From Bryobacterales bacterium (GTDB lineage Bacteria > Acidobacteriota > Terriglobia > Bryobacterales > Bryobacteraceae): DNA of 64,000 nucleotides. A program made the translations under genes and the position numbers. Below, piece after piece: positions 7,324-16,109 of this stretch. The notes under the pieces were generated by a model. It was not told the origin of the DNA, searched no databases, and saw nothing but the letters and a program-made list of their open reading frames with translations. The stretch covers positions 17,463 through 81,462 of the forward strand of contig JAOAPR010000028.1 in assembly GCA_025463005.1 (NCBI GenBank), in the 5' to 3' direction. Numbering within the stretch: the first letter of the stretch is position 1; each line of letters opens with the position of its first letter.

Positions 7324-9249
7324 CTACTTCTGGCGCAGCGTGGCGATCATGTTCTGGATCTCTTTTTGGTTCACGACCACCTTACCCTCGCTGGTCAGCT
7401 TCGCGAGGATGCCGTCCATCAGCAGCGCATTGCGGTCCTGAGCTTTTTTCTGTTTGATCTGCGCGAGCAGGGCATCGTGCTCCACCGGCAGGGCCGCCAG
7501 ATCGGCTTCGGCTTTTTCCGTCACTTTGGCGACCACATTTCGCGTCTGGATCACCAGGGGACCCAACACCGCGCCAACTGGCGCAGTGAATGTTTCTTCC
7601 AGCGAGGCGGCCGGTCCGAGACCGTCGATCGAATCGGCGCGTCCGAACATGCTGGAGGTGGTCACGTCGAGCTGCATCGACTTGGCGATCTTGTTGATGT
7701 CCTCGCCTTTTTTCAGACGTTCCGCCGCCTCTTTGGCGGAATCCGCGGCCATCTGAGCCGATTTATCGTTCACCAGTTTGTCCCTGATTTGCGCCTGGAC
7801 CTCGCTGAACTCGGCCGGCCGGCCGGGAGTGCGGCTGTTCAGAACCAGCACCGCCATGCGGTTGTTGGGCAGAACCAGAACCGGCGACACCTCATCCGGC
7901 TTCATCGAAACCAGCGTGCTGTCGATTTCCGGATTCACGCCCAGTGTCGGGATGGCTTCGCCGGCCGATGCCGAAGGCATGACGATGACTTCCGCGCCGT
8001 ATTTCTTGGCCACTTCAGCGGCGGTTTTGGGCGACTTGACCAGCGCGGCGTGCAGCTCATCGCCGAGTGTCTGCATTTTGTCGGTGACGGCTTGAGCGCG
8101 CACTTCCTTGGTCAGCTCATCCTTCACTTCCTCGAACGACTTCAGCTTCGCGGGTTCCTTTTCGGTCACTTGGATGATGTGATAGCCGAACTGCGTGGTC
8201 ACGACACCGCTCAGTTCCTTCGGCTTCAGCGTGAAGGCCACGTTGTCGAACTCGGGAACCATCTGGTTGCGGACGAACCAACCCAGATCGCCACCTTGTT
8301 CGGCGGTGCTGTCCTGGGAATTCTTCTTGGCGAGATCCGCGAAATCGGCGCCGTTCTTAAGCTGTTTCAGCAAATCTTCCGCTTTGGCCTGCAGGACTTT
8401 CTTCTCGGCGTCGGATTTTCCTTCGGTCTTCAGCAGAATGTGACGGGCATGCACGCGCTCCGGCATGCGGAAGTTATCCAGAGCGTTAGAATAGGCCGCG
8501 CGAAGCTGCTCCTCGGTCACGTTGATCATGGCCGCGACTTTATCCTGGTCGAGCACCACCACCTGGTAAGCCAGCTTCTCCGGTTGGGCAAAGTTCGCCT
8601 TCGACGATTCGTAGTACTTGCGCATTTCCTCTTCGGTGGGCTTGGCTTGATCGCGAAACTTGGCGGGAGGAAACGCGATGTACTGGATCCTGGCGCGTTC
8701 GTACTTCTTGCGGAATTCGTCCTCGATGTCCTTGGGCGTCACCACCACGCTGCCCAGGACGGCGCTCTGCAGCTTGCGCATGATTACTTGATCCTTGGCT
8801 TCGTCCACCACATCCTGAAGCGTGATTCCCTGCTGCTTCAGGGCTGCGTCGAACTGGTCAAGAGATGAGAGCGTGCCATTGGGAAAAAACTGCGGATAGT
8901 TGGCCACCAGACTTGCCCGAGCCTCATCGTCACTGGCCGTAATGCCCAGGCGGTTGGCTTCATAGAGAGCCGCGCGCTGCGTAATCATGGTCTCCACGAA
9001 TTGCGGCAGATAGACCTCCATGAGATCCGGCGGGATGCGTCCGGCGCTGTACTTCTGGAAGAGCTGCTGCGCCTCCAGGGCGGTGATCTTGTGGCCGCCG
9101 ATATCCGCCAGCACCGGATTGTTCGTGGTGGTGGTCCCCATACTGTAATTGGGGATCAGGTAGGTGACCATGGACAGCGCGACCAGGGTCAGCAATCCGC
9201 CCAGAATGTATTTCTTAACCTTATCGGAGCTGCGGAACAGATCGAACAT
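7324..9249 (-). CDS. PpiD-like periplasmic peptidyl-prolyl isomerase/chaperone
   Basis: This 641-residue protein is membrane-anchored by one N-terminal helix (YILGGLLTLVALSMVTYLIP). A SurA/PpiD-like chaperone domain follows (SurA_N, about 45-260), then a parvulin rotamase domain (about 265-370) containing HARHILLKTEG, GGDLGWFVRNQMVPEFD and TQFGYHIIQVTEKE, then a long C-terminal domain. The arrangement is that of PpiD, which helps fold proteins leaving the Sec translocon. The rotamase residues look intact. It lies between a TonB receptor gene and the DedA gene on the same strand. Confidence 0.88.
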   Translation of the reverse strand: MFDLFRSSDKVKKYILGGLLTLVALSMVTYLIPNYSMGTTTTNNPVLADIGGHKITALEAQQLFQKYSAGRIPPDLMEVYLPQFVETMITQRAALYEANRLGITASDDEARASLVANYPQFFPNGTLSSLDQFDAALKQQGITLQDVVDEAKDQVIMRKLQSAVLGSVVVTPKDIEDEFRKKYERARIQYIAFPPAKFRDQAKPTEEEMRKYYESSKANFAQPEKLAYQVVVLDQDKVAAMINVTEEQLRAAYSNALDNFRMPERVHARHILLKTEGKSDAEKKVLQAKAEDLLKQLKNGADFADLAKKNSQDSTAEQGGDLGWFVRNQMVPEFDNVAFTLKPKELSGVVTTQFGYHIIQVTEKEPAKLKSFEEVKDELTKEVRAQAVTDKMQTLGDELHAALVKSPKTAAEVAKKYGAEVIVMPSASAGEAIPTLGVNPEIDSTLVSMKPDEVSPVLVLPNNRMAVLVLNSRTPGRPAEFSEVQAQIRDKLVNDKSAQMAADSAKEAAERLKKGEDINKIAKSMQLDVTTSSMFGRADSIDGLGPAASLEETFTAPVGAVLGPLVIQTRNVVAKVTEKAEADLAALPVEHDALLAQIKQKKAQDRNALLMDGILAKLTSEGKVVVNQKEIQNMIATLRQK

Positions 9250-9382
9250 AGTGATATCTCCAGATGCTGGCGCGTGGCCGTATGCGCGCAGGAAACCGCC
9301 TGTTTTAGGGCGAGCTAACCTTCAGTATATCGCAGCATATGCGCAAGTCTAACCGCCCTTGGCGAGTCGGTCAGCGTCAAGC

Positions 9383-12300
9383 TCAATAGACCAGCTTCAA
9401 TGCAAACTGGAGCTGGCGTGAATCCTGCGCGCTCGAGATGCGGCCGAAGTTTGGCGTGAACGCGATCCGGTTGGGAATATTGAAGTTCGGATGGTTGAAC
9501 AGATTGTAGACCTCCGCTCGGAACTGAAGCCGGGCGGGTTCTTTCAACACGATATCCTTCTGCAGCGACAAATCGAATTCTTCCAGACCCGGGCCGATGA
9601 CGCCATTGCGCGGGGCATTGCCGAAAATATAGAGCGCGGGCAACGAATACACTGACGTGTCGAACCATTGCTCGGGCGTATGTGAACCGTTGTTCGACGC
9701 TGCCGAGACGTTGGGGCGCTGGGCGGGGCCTGCGCCGATATTGGCCTGATCGCTGGCGATATTGATGGTGAACGGCGCTCCCGATTGCGCCGTGAAGTAG
9801 CCTCCCGCCTGCCATTGGCCCAGTACCGCTTCTACCCATGGATTTTTCGCCGGAGCGGGAATCTGATAGACCGCGCTGATCACTGCTCGATGCCGGTGAT
9901 CGAAACTCGAGGACGCTTTCTCCGCCGCCATATTGCGCACATCCTGCGGCAGATTCGTTTCATTGAGCGTGGCTCCCGGATCGGATGCGTCGTCGATGGA
10001 GTGAGACCAGGTCCAGTTCGCGTCGAACGTCAGCCCCCGGCTCACACGCCGCTTGATGCCTAGGGCGAACGCGTGATAGCTAGCCCATCCATCCCATCGA
10101 ATAGTGTTGAACTGGCTTAGCTGCGGAATCGGACGGCGTGCGCCAATATCGCCGGGTCCGGGCAGCGGCACATTGAGGACGGTCGAACTGTCGGCATGTA
10201 CGGTGCGCGACCCGATATAGGCCAACGACAGCATCGAACCTCGAGTGAGCTCGCGCTCCAGATTGAGATTCCAGACTTCGTTATATTCGATCTTGAAATC
10301 GTGATTCAGGTTGTTGCCGCCCACTGTTCCGAGGCCGGTGGCGACCAGCGCATTTCCAAGTTTGAAACTGGGCGGATCCGCCGCATTCGAATTCACCGTC
10401 TTCGTAACGAAGAAGGGCAGATTCTGGGCGAAGGCCGTCACGATGCTGTACGCGGCTTGATTGGGGTAAATACCGAAGCCTCCGCGCAGCACCGTATTCG
10501 CATGTCCCGGCAGGGTCCAGGCGAAGCCGCCACGCGGAGCCAGGCGCAAGGGTTTTGTTGTGAGCAGACTGTTGTTCCACCCCGCTGCGGCGGATGTCGC
10601 GTAGGGAATGGGCAGAAGCGGCAGCAAAGCGTTCGCCGCCGGGGAAATCGTTCCCGACACATCGCTCGCGATCACGAAACGGCCCCCGGGAATCTCGGGG
10701 TCAATCGCTGCCATCTGGTTGCGCGCATCCGTCATGTTCCGGTTGTATTCATATCGAAGGCCGGCATCGAGCTTCAGGTTGCGCGTCACCTGCCAGCTGT
10801 CCTGAACGTAGAAATGCCCCCAATTGGCGTTAGCGTCCATCGCGGCGCGTCCCAGGCCCACTTGCGCGGTGGTCGGATCGCCCAGCAGGAAGTCGGCGAA
10901 AGCGTTCCCGTCGCCCAAGCCGGCCGCCGACGACGTGAATCTCGGCGTAAACGAAAAGATCCCCCGGGCTCCGTTGGGATTCACCGGCCGCAAGTCGTAG
11001 TGCATCAGGTACGCACCGAACCTGACAGTATGCGCCCGCCAGTGAAAGTTGACGTTGTCGAAGAATTCGAAATCGCGGTTGTCGCGAAACGTAAAAAGCG
11101 CCGGATCACCCACAGTGGTGAACTGTCCGCCGAAGGACACTTGCGGAAAACCCATATCCAGCGGGTTCGTCGTTACGCCTTGCAGGCCGACCTTGGCTGC
11201 GAACGGATTTCCTGCATTGGGACTGGTCTGCCCGCCGGCGACGGTCAGAAATGCAAACCGCGCCTCGTTCAGGAATTCAGGCGAGAAAACGTGCGTCCAT
11301 CCGGCCACGCCGTTGAGGGCGTGGGTGCTCAGGCTGCGGCCGAATCCGGGCAATAGACTCTCCTGCAACACTCCCGATCCAAACGGATCGAACTGGCGCG
11401 CATCGAACAGCGAAAAACGCACATATGCCGTGTCGTGCATGGAAAACTGGTGATCCAGCTTCACGCTGAAATTATTGCTGTTGGTCCGCTGGATCTCCGC
11501 CGCGAGAAGGTTCTGGGCGATTCCCGGCAAGTTGGCGTGTGGAATATTCGCCAGCAGAGCCGTGGACACGGAATCCAGGCGCGCAAGCGGGATGCGGTTT
11601 CCGGAAAAAGGCTGGCGGGCGCCTCCAGCGGTATTGTCCGGATCGTAAACCGCCGGCAACCCCGTAAAGTCGCCGATCCGCATCGCATCGGTAGGTACGG
11701 AGAACGTTCGCGTGAGTGATTTCCGGACTCGCTGGCCTTCATAGGCAGCGAAAAAGAACGTTCGATTCCGGGCCACCGGTCCGCCCAGGCTTCCGCCGAA
11801 CTGGTTCTGGCGGAAAGGAGGGATCGGCGCCTGTTGCGAGTCGAAAAAATTCTTCGCATCAAAAATGTCGTTGCGCACGAACTCGAACAGGCTGCCATGA
11901 AGCTCGTTCGATCCAGACTTAGTGACGACATTGATCACCGCTCCGGACTTGCCTCCGAACTCGGGAGCATACGAAGTCTTCTGGATGTTGAACTCGCTTA
12001 TGGATTCGATGGAAGGAGCAATCACCATGTTGTTGAAGTGCTCGTCGGTTACGGTCGCGCCATCGATCAGGTACAGGTTGTGCCCGCTGCGCTGTCCCAG
12101 CACACTCACAAGGTTTCCGGCTTGCTGCATCGCGTCGCCACGAGTTCCGCCGGGGGGACGAACTACTCCCTCGCTTAGCATCGCCAGGTCCAGAAACTGC
12201 CTGCTCTTCAGAGGCAAATTGACGATCTGACGGCTCTGGATTACGTCCTTGATTTCGGCGGATTCCGGCTGGACGGCGCCAGTGTTGGCCTCCACCACCA

Positions 12301-12652
12301 CGGTTTCATTCGCATCGCCGATCTGGACGGTAAAGTCGTGGCGAAGGGAATCGCCGACATGCACTTCTACATTGGACAAGACGGCTTGTTTGAAACTCTG
12401 GGCCGTGACTTTCAAGGAGTACCGGCCGATGGGAAGCTGGGCGAATAGGTACTGGCCGGCGCTGTTGGAAACGGTCGTGAATTTTTGCCCGGTGTGGGCC
12501 AGCTCGGCCACCACGGTCGCACCAGGCAGAGCTCCTCCCAGGGCGTCCTGTACGATGCCGGCGATTTCCCCCGTGTTCATCTGCCCCGCGATGAGGATTG
12601 CGCTGAACAAGGCCAACGCGACCACTCTTTGAGGAATTCGGGACTTACACAT
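9383..12652 (-). CDS. TonB-dependent receptor with carboxypeptidase-regulatory domain (Oar-like)
   Basis: This 1089-residue outer-membrane receptor has a signal peptide, then a carboxypeptidase-regulatory-like domain (about 28-115: GEIAGIVQDALGGALPGATV, GQYLFAQLPIGRYSLKV), a plug with YAPEFGGKSGAVINVVTKSG (about 245), and a large beta barrel ending in the aromatic-terminated FALKLVY. This Oar-like architecture is expanded in Acidobacteriota and imports large substrates with TonB energy. No SusD-like partner lies next to it. ppiD lies 133 nt downstream on the same strand. The ligand cannot be told. Confidence 0.88.
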   Translation of the reverse strand: MCKSRIPQRVVALALFSAILIAGQMNTGEIAGIVQDALGGALPGATVVAELAHTGQKFTTVSNSAGQYLFAQLPIGRYSLKVTAQSFKQAVLSNVEVHVGDSLRHDFTVQIGDANETVVVEANTGAVQPESAEIKDVIQSRQIVNLPLKSRQFLDLAMLSEGVVRPPGGTRGDAMQQAGNLVSVLGQRSGHNLYLIDGATVTDEHFNNMVIAPSIESISEFNIQKTSYAPEFGGKSGAVINVVTKSGSNELHGSLFEFVRNDIFDAKNFFDSQQAPIPPFRQNQFGGSLGGPVARNRTFFFAAYEGQRVRKSLTRTFSVPTDAMRIGDFTGLPAVYDPDNTAGGARQPFSGNRIPLARLDSVSTALLANIPHANLPGIAQNLLAAEIQRTNSNNFSVKLDHQFSMHDTAYVRFSLFDARQFDPFGSGVLQESLLPGFGRSLSTHALNGVAGWTHVFSPEFLNEARFAFLTVAGGQTSPNAGNPFAAKVGLQGVTTNPLDMGFPQVSFGGQFTTVGDPALFTFRDNRDFEFFDNVNFHWRAHTVRFGAYLMHYDLRPVNPNGARGIFSFTPRFTSSAAGLGDGNAFADFLLGDPTTAQVGLGRAAMDANANWGHFYVQDSWQVTRNLKLDAGLRYEYNRNMTDARNQMAAIDPEIPGGRFVIASDVSGTISPAANALLPLLPIPYATSAAAGWNNSLLTTKPLRLAPRGGFAWTLPGHANTVLRGGFGIYPNQAAYSIVTAFAQNLPFFVTKTVNSNAADPPSFKLGNALVATGLGTVGGNNLNHDFKIEYNEVWNLNLERELTRGSMLSLAYIGSRTVHADSSTVLNVPLPGPGDIGARRPIPQLSQFNTIRWDGWASYHAFALGIKRRVSRGLTFDANWTWSHSIDDASDPGATLNETNLPQDVRNMAAEKASSSFDHRHRAVISAVYQIPAPAKNPWVEAVLGQWQAGGYFTAQSGAPFTINIASDQANIGAGPAQRPNVSAASNNGSHTPEQWFDTSVYSLPALYIFGNAPRNGVIGPGLEEFDLSLQKDIVLKEPARLQFRAEVYNLFNHPNFNIPNRIAFTPNFGRISSAQDSRQLQFALKLVY

Positions 12653-12774
12653 TTCATTCGGCGCGGGCGGCAGCTTCTATCGTAAGTTGCTGTTTGTTTG
12701 AAGTCTAGTGACGTTGTTCACTATAAAGATCGGGACTAAAGTAAACGGCGGCAGCTTGTGGTTTAATCACCTGT

Positions 12775-13590
12775 ATGCCTGGTCACACCTGGATTGGAAT
12801 AGCTTTTATTGGAGCTTGCTTGTGCGCGCAAGCCCAGTGGCACAACCAACCGACTCCCGGCGCCCCGCGCACGCCCGATGGCAAGGTGAATATGACGGGG
12901 CCGGTTCCTCGCGTGAACGGGAAGCCCGACCTTTCGGGAATCTGGCAGGCTGAGGCTGAGCCCCGTGGACCGGGCCTGTACGGATTGGGCGAATCCCCCA
13001 ATTCGAAGTACTTCCGCAACGTCCTGTCCGATTTCAAGGCCGGTGAGGAGCCGCTTACACCCGCAGGTCGAGAGCTGATCCGCCTGCACGGCCAGCCGGA
13101 CGTGGTCGGCCCCAATCTGCGCTGCCTGCCCGATGGCGTGCCCCATGCTGATCTGTTGCCGGAGCCATTCAAGATCATTCAGACGCCGGGCGAAATCCTG
13201 TTTCTTTACGAAGTGGAGACCATCTTCCGCCAGATCTTTACCGATGGACGGAAGCATCCTGCCGACCCGTCGCCGACCTGGTTGGGGTATTCGGTGGGCC
13301 GATGGGAAGGGGACACCCTGGTGATCGACACCATGGGATTTAACGATATGAGCTGGCTGGACGCGCGCGGCACCGGGCACAGCGAGGAGATGCTCGTCGA
13401 GGAGCGCTTTCACCGGCGCGATTTCGGCCACATGGAAGTGACCGCGACGATCACCGATCCGAAAACCTTCACCAAGCCGGTCACGATCAATTTCGTCGAG
13501 CAGCTTATGCCGGACACCGATGTTTTCGAGCACATCTGCTACGAAAACGAAAAGGACGCCGCGCACCAACCGGGCAGGGCTGCCAGGTGA
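12775..13590 (+). CDS. secreted protein of the SGIW/GRWEGDTLVI family, unknown function
   Basis: This 271-residue protein has a signal peptide (MPGHTWIGIAFIGACLCAQA). The mature part starts with a DGK.N..GP.PR..GKPDLSGIWQ segment. Further conserved blocks are FRQIFTDGRKHP, GYSVGRWEGDTLVIDT, HMEVTATITDP and DTDVFEHICYENEKDAAH. A second copy of the same family lies at 45096-45887. I do not recognise a function; the family is common as a conserved exported protein in Bryobacter-like genomes, often in several copies. A TTTAAT at 12762-12767, 7 nt before the ATG, could be a -10 element of a leaderless transcript, and no Shine-Dalgarno is visible. Confidence 0.75.
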   Translation: MPGHTWIGIAFIGACLCAQAQWHNQPTPGAPRTPDGKVNMTGPVPRVNGKPDLSGIWQAEAEPRGPGLYGLGESPNSKYFRNVLSDFKAGEEPLTPAGRELIRLHGQPDVVGPNLRCLPDGVPHADLLPEPFKIIQTPGEILFLYEVETIFRQIFTDGRKHPADPSPTWLGYSVGRWEGDTLVIDTMGFNDMSWLDARGTGHSEEMLVEERFHRRDFGHMEVTATITDPKTFTKPVTINFVEQLMPDTDVFEHICYENEKDAAHQPGRAAR

Positions 13591-13601
13591 TCACGAACAA
13601 T

Positions 13602-13619
13602 TAACTCTCGCGGCTCGGA
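13602..13619. repeat. 18-bp dispersed repeat, copy 1
   Basis: TAACTCTCGCGGCTCGGA starts 12 nt after the stop of the secreted-protein gene. An exact copy lies at 25033-25050, 16 nt after the MFS gene stop. Confidence 0.75.
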
Positions 13620-13637
13620 AGGCGTCTACCTGTGGGC

Positions 13638-13805
13638 GGAATGGGGACAGCCCGCGAAAATTCCGCGCCCTCCGATTCCGGTTTTTTCAGTGTCGCGGTC
13701 ACGGAAATTCGTAGGCAGTCCCCATTTCAGCCTCCAATAAACGGCGGCCATCGAAAGTACCGGCGTGCCTGACTCGCAGAAGTTCCTAGGCTGTCCCTAT
13801 TTCAG
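13638..13805. repeat. REP-like repeat cluster (three GGGGACAG-type units)
   Basis: Three related units lie between a + strand gene and lysC. Unit one is at 13638-13664 (GGAATGGGGACAGCCCGCG...). Unit two at 13703-13730 and unit three at 13777-13805 read in the opposite sense (...GGCAGTCCCCATTTCAG and ...GGCTGTCCCTATTTCAG). Units one and two form an inverted pair separated by about 40 nt, a REPIN-like arrangement. The third overlaps the end of lysC. No protein-coding content was seen in the rest of 13591-13801. Confidence 0.6.
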
Positions 13806-15196
13806 AACTCCCCGTGGATGGCTCGCACCGCCAGCTCCAGGCCCCCGCGGCGGACCACGATGGCGATGGTCAGCTCGCTCGATCCCTGGGCGATCGCGAT
13901 GATGTTGATGTCGTGCCGGGAGATTGCCGTGAAGATCCGGCCTGCGAGCCCCGGCGTACCCCGCATGCCCTCGCCCACCACCGCGATCAGGGCGACATCA
14001 GCATCCACTTCGATCGGTTTAAGGTAGCCATGGACCAGCTCCAGGGCCAGGTCTTCCTCCAGAAACTCACGGGCGCGCTCCAGCTCCGACTGGCGAACCA
14101 GGAAGCAGAAGCTCTGCCGATAGCTGGAGCTGGTGAACGCCAGGATCTCGACGTTCGCCCGAGCCAGCCCATCCAGCGCCCGCGCCATCACTCTCGTCCC
14201 GCTGACAACCGAGCTGGCGGGCTCCATCGAAACCAGCGCGACGTCGGTCATTGAGGTGACCGCGTGCGGGCCGTGTCCCGCATCCACACTTGGAAGGATA
14301 CGGGTGCCCGGTTTTTCCGGCGCGAAGCTGTTTTTGCTCCACACCGGGATTCCCCGCTGGGCCAGCGGCGCCAGCGTGCGGGGATGCAGGACCTTCGCTC
14401 CGTTGTAAGCCAGCTCGGCGGCTTCCGCGTAGGTGATCTCCGGAAGAACCCGTGCGTCGGAAACCAGACGTGGATCCCCGCTCATGATGCCATCCACGTC
14501 GGTCCAGATCCATAGCTCCGCGGCGTCGAGAACGGCAGCCAGAATAGACGCCGAAAAATCCGATCCGCCGCGCCCCAGCGTGGTCGGACGTCCGTCGAGC
14601 GTGGATCCGTTGAATCCGGTGACCACCGGCACCTTGTGCTGGTCGAGTAGCGGTCGCAGCACCGCCGCGGCGCGAGTACGCGTCGCATCCATCAGAGGCG
14701 TGGCGTTGCCGAACACGGCGTCGGTTGCGATGACTTCGGCGGCGTTCACCGCTACAGCCGGCATGCCCTCCGATTCCATGTGTCCGGCCATCAGGTAGGC
14801 CGATAAGCGTTCCCCCACGGCTACGGCTTCATCGACCGAACGAGGCGGACGCTCGCCCAGCATCATCACGCCTTTGGCGATGCGCGCGAATTCGGCGATC
14901 AGGGCTTCCACGCCGTTGATCGCTTCCCTCTGCCGGGATTCGGGAAGCAGCCCGCAGCAGCATTCGCGATGCCGCGCCGAGAGCATTTCCAGATTGGTGT
15001 CGAGATCAGCCTGATCTCCCGCCTCGGCCTTGCGCAAGGAATCGAGCAGCAGATCGGTGACTTTCGACATGGCCGAGACCACCACTACCACCGGACGCCG
15101 GGCGCTCTGCTCCGTGATCAGACGGGCCGCGACGCGGATGCGCTCGGCCGAACCCATGCTCGTGCCGCCGAATTTCATTACCAGGAGGTCGCTCAT
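13802..15196 (-). CDS. lysC: aspartate kinase
   Basis: This 464-residue kinase phosphorylates aspartate, the first step to lysine, threonine and methionine. The N-terminus has LLVMKFGGTSMGSAERI. The catalytic domain includes VVVSAMSKVTD, TGFNGSTLDGRPTTLGRGGSD and EITYAEAAELAYNGAKVLHP. Two C-terminal ACT domains (about 320-460) would bind feedback inhibitors. The ATG at 15196 is chosen (MSDLLVMKFGG); an in-frame GTG at 15205 is an alternative. The gene follows cmk by only 6-15 nt on the minus strand. No lysine riboswitch is seen between them. Confidence 0.93.
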   Translation of the reverse strand: MSDLLVMKFGGTSMGSAERIRVAARLITEQSARRPVVVVVSAMSKVTDLLLDSLRKAEAGDQADLDTNLEMLSARHRECCCGLLPESRQREAINGVEALIAEFARIAKGVMMLGERPPRSVDEAVAVGERLSAYLMAGHMESEGMPAVAVNAAEVIATDAVFGNATPLMDATRTRAAAVLRPLLDQHKVPVVTGFNGSTLDGRPTTLGRGGSDFSASILAAVLDAAELWIWTDVDGIMSGDPRLVSDARVLPEITYAEAAELAYNGAKVLHPRTLAPLAQRGIPVWSKNSFAPEKPGTRILPSVDAGHGPHAVTSMTDVALVSMEPASSVVSGTRVMARALDGLARANVEILAFTSSSYRQSFCFLVRQSELERAREFLEEDLALELVHGYLKPIEVDADVALIAVVGEGMRGTPGLAGRIFTAISRHDINIIAIAQGSSELTIAIVVRRGGLELAVRAIHGEF

Positions 15197-15211
15197 CACT
15201 CTCACAGCCTT

Positions 15212-15877
15212 CTACTTGTGATCCTTTCCATTCGACGTGCGCTCGCGAACCAGCTTCAGCACGGCTTCTTCCGCCTGAGCGGGAGTGAGATGCGTGGTGT
15301 CCAGATATTCGGCATCGGGGGCCTGGGTGAGCGGCGCTTCCGCACGATTACGGTCCCGCTGATCGCGGGTCTCCAGATCGCGGGCCACATCGTCCACCGG
15401 GGCGCCCAATTCAGAGGCCCGCCGTCTCGCGCGCTGTTCAGGTTGCGCGTCGAGGAAGATCTTCACCTGCGCGTCGGGAAATACGACCGTCCCAATATCC
15501 CGGCCTTCCATTACGGACGGACCGGCCGCACCGATACGGCGTTGTTCTTCGCGCAGGGCGCGCCGTACGGCCGGCTGTGCGGCGACCCGGGAAGCGGCTT
15601 CGCTGACCTGCGGATCCCGGATCTGAGCCGTTACGTCCTCCCCGTTCAGCACCACCCGGTCGCCCGGCAGCTCGATGTGGGCTTCCCGGGCGAGCTGTTC
15701 CAGACGATGCAGATCGTCCAGGTCCATGCCGAGACGCAGGGCCCACAAGGCCACCGCCCGGTACATGGCTCCGGAGTCGATATAGGTGAATCCCAGGCGT
15801 CGGGCAACCGAACGCGCTACGGTACTTTTGCCGGACCCGCCTGGTCCGTCTATGGCGATAATCAAGCTCTTGGACAA
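15212..15877 (-). CDS. cmk: cytidylate kinase
   Basis: This 221-residue enzyme phosphorylates CMP and dCMP. The P-loop is IAIDGPGGSGKSTVARSVAR, followed by YIDSGAMYRAVALWA, and VMEGRDIGTVVFPDAQVKIF marks the CMP-binding/lid region. The length fits the family. The only in-frame start that includes the whole P-loop is a TTG at 15877. A GTG at 15894, which would give the usual MKSLIIAIDG beginning, is out of frame because of a 20-bp-period duplication (see 15858-15891). No good Shine-Dalgarno is visible for either. It is the first gene of a cmk-lysC pair. Confidence 0.9.
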   Translation of the reverse strand: MSKSLIIAIDGPGGSGKSTVARSVARRLGFTYIDSGAMYRAVALWALRLGMDLDDLHRLEQLAREAHIELPGDRVVLNGEDVTAQIRDPQVSEAASRVAAQPAVRRALREEQRRIGAAGPSVMEGRDIGTVVFPDAQVKIFLDAQPEQRARRRASELGAPVDDVARDLETRDQRDRNRAEAPLTQAPDAEYLDTTHLTPAQAEEAVLKLVRERTSNGKDHK

Positions 15878-15891
15878 ATAATCAAGCTCTT
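15858..15891. repeat. direct repeat with 20-bp period at the cmk start
   Basis: ATAATCAAGCTCTT occurs at 15858-15871 and 15878-15891. On the coding strand this reads AAGAGCTTGATTAT twice, with TTGTCC between the copies. A 20-nt insertion is not a multiple of three, so it separates an upstream GTG from the cmk frame. Confidence 0.85.
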
Positions 15892-15916
15892 CACTAAGGG
15901 GTTTTGATTCAGTATT

Positions 15917-15961
15917 CCACAGTGTGGCTGGAGAGGTTTAACACCACATGTCTGTGGTGTT
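15917..15961. promoter_or_regulatory. two palindromes upstream of the RND operon
   Basis: CCACAGTGTGG (15917-15927) is a perfect 5-bp-arm palindrome. AACACCAC-ATGTCT-GTGGTGTT (15940-15961) has perfect 8-bp arms around a 6-nt loop. They could be repressor operators for the divergent cmk and RND promoters or a transcribed hairpin. No regulator gene is adjacent. Confidence 0.4.
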
Positions 15962-16094
15962 CCCGAACGGCAGTATCCGAATTGCAGGTATCTTGTTTAT
16001 CTACACTTCGGTAACCTGTGCGCCCCGAGCGACGCCCGTGTATGTAAGAAAGAGACCCTGCCATATTACCAGTACGTCATCCATGTGCGGGCAG

Positions 16095-16100
16095 TATACT
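16095..16100 (+). promoter_or_regulatory. putative -10 element (TATACT) of the RND operon
   Basis: TATACT lies 9 nt before the GTG at 16110. The match to the -10 consensus is good, but no clear -35 is seen at the right spacing. Its position supports the GTG start, because an ATG at 16083 would lie upstream of the predicted transcript. Confidence 0.35.
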
Positions 16101-16109
16101 GAGAACTGC

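Noticed and set aside
7366..8868. 500-codon + strand frame over ppiD
   Set aside because: It is opposite the intact PpiD-like gene and has no signal, motif or ribosome-binding site.
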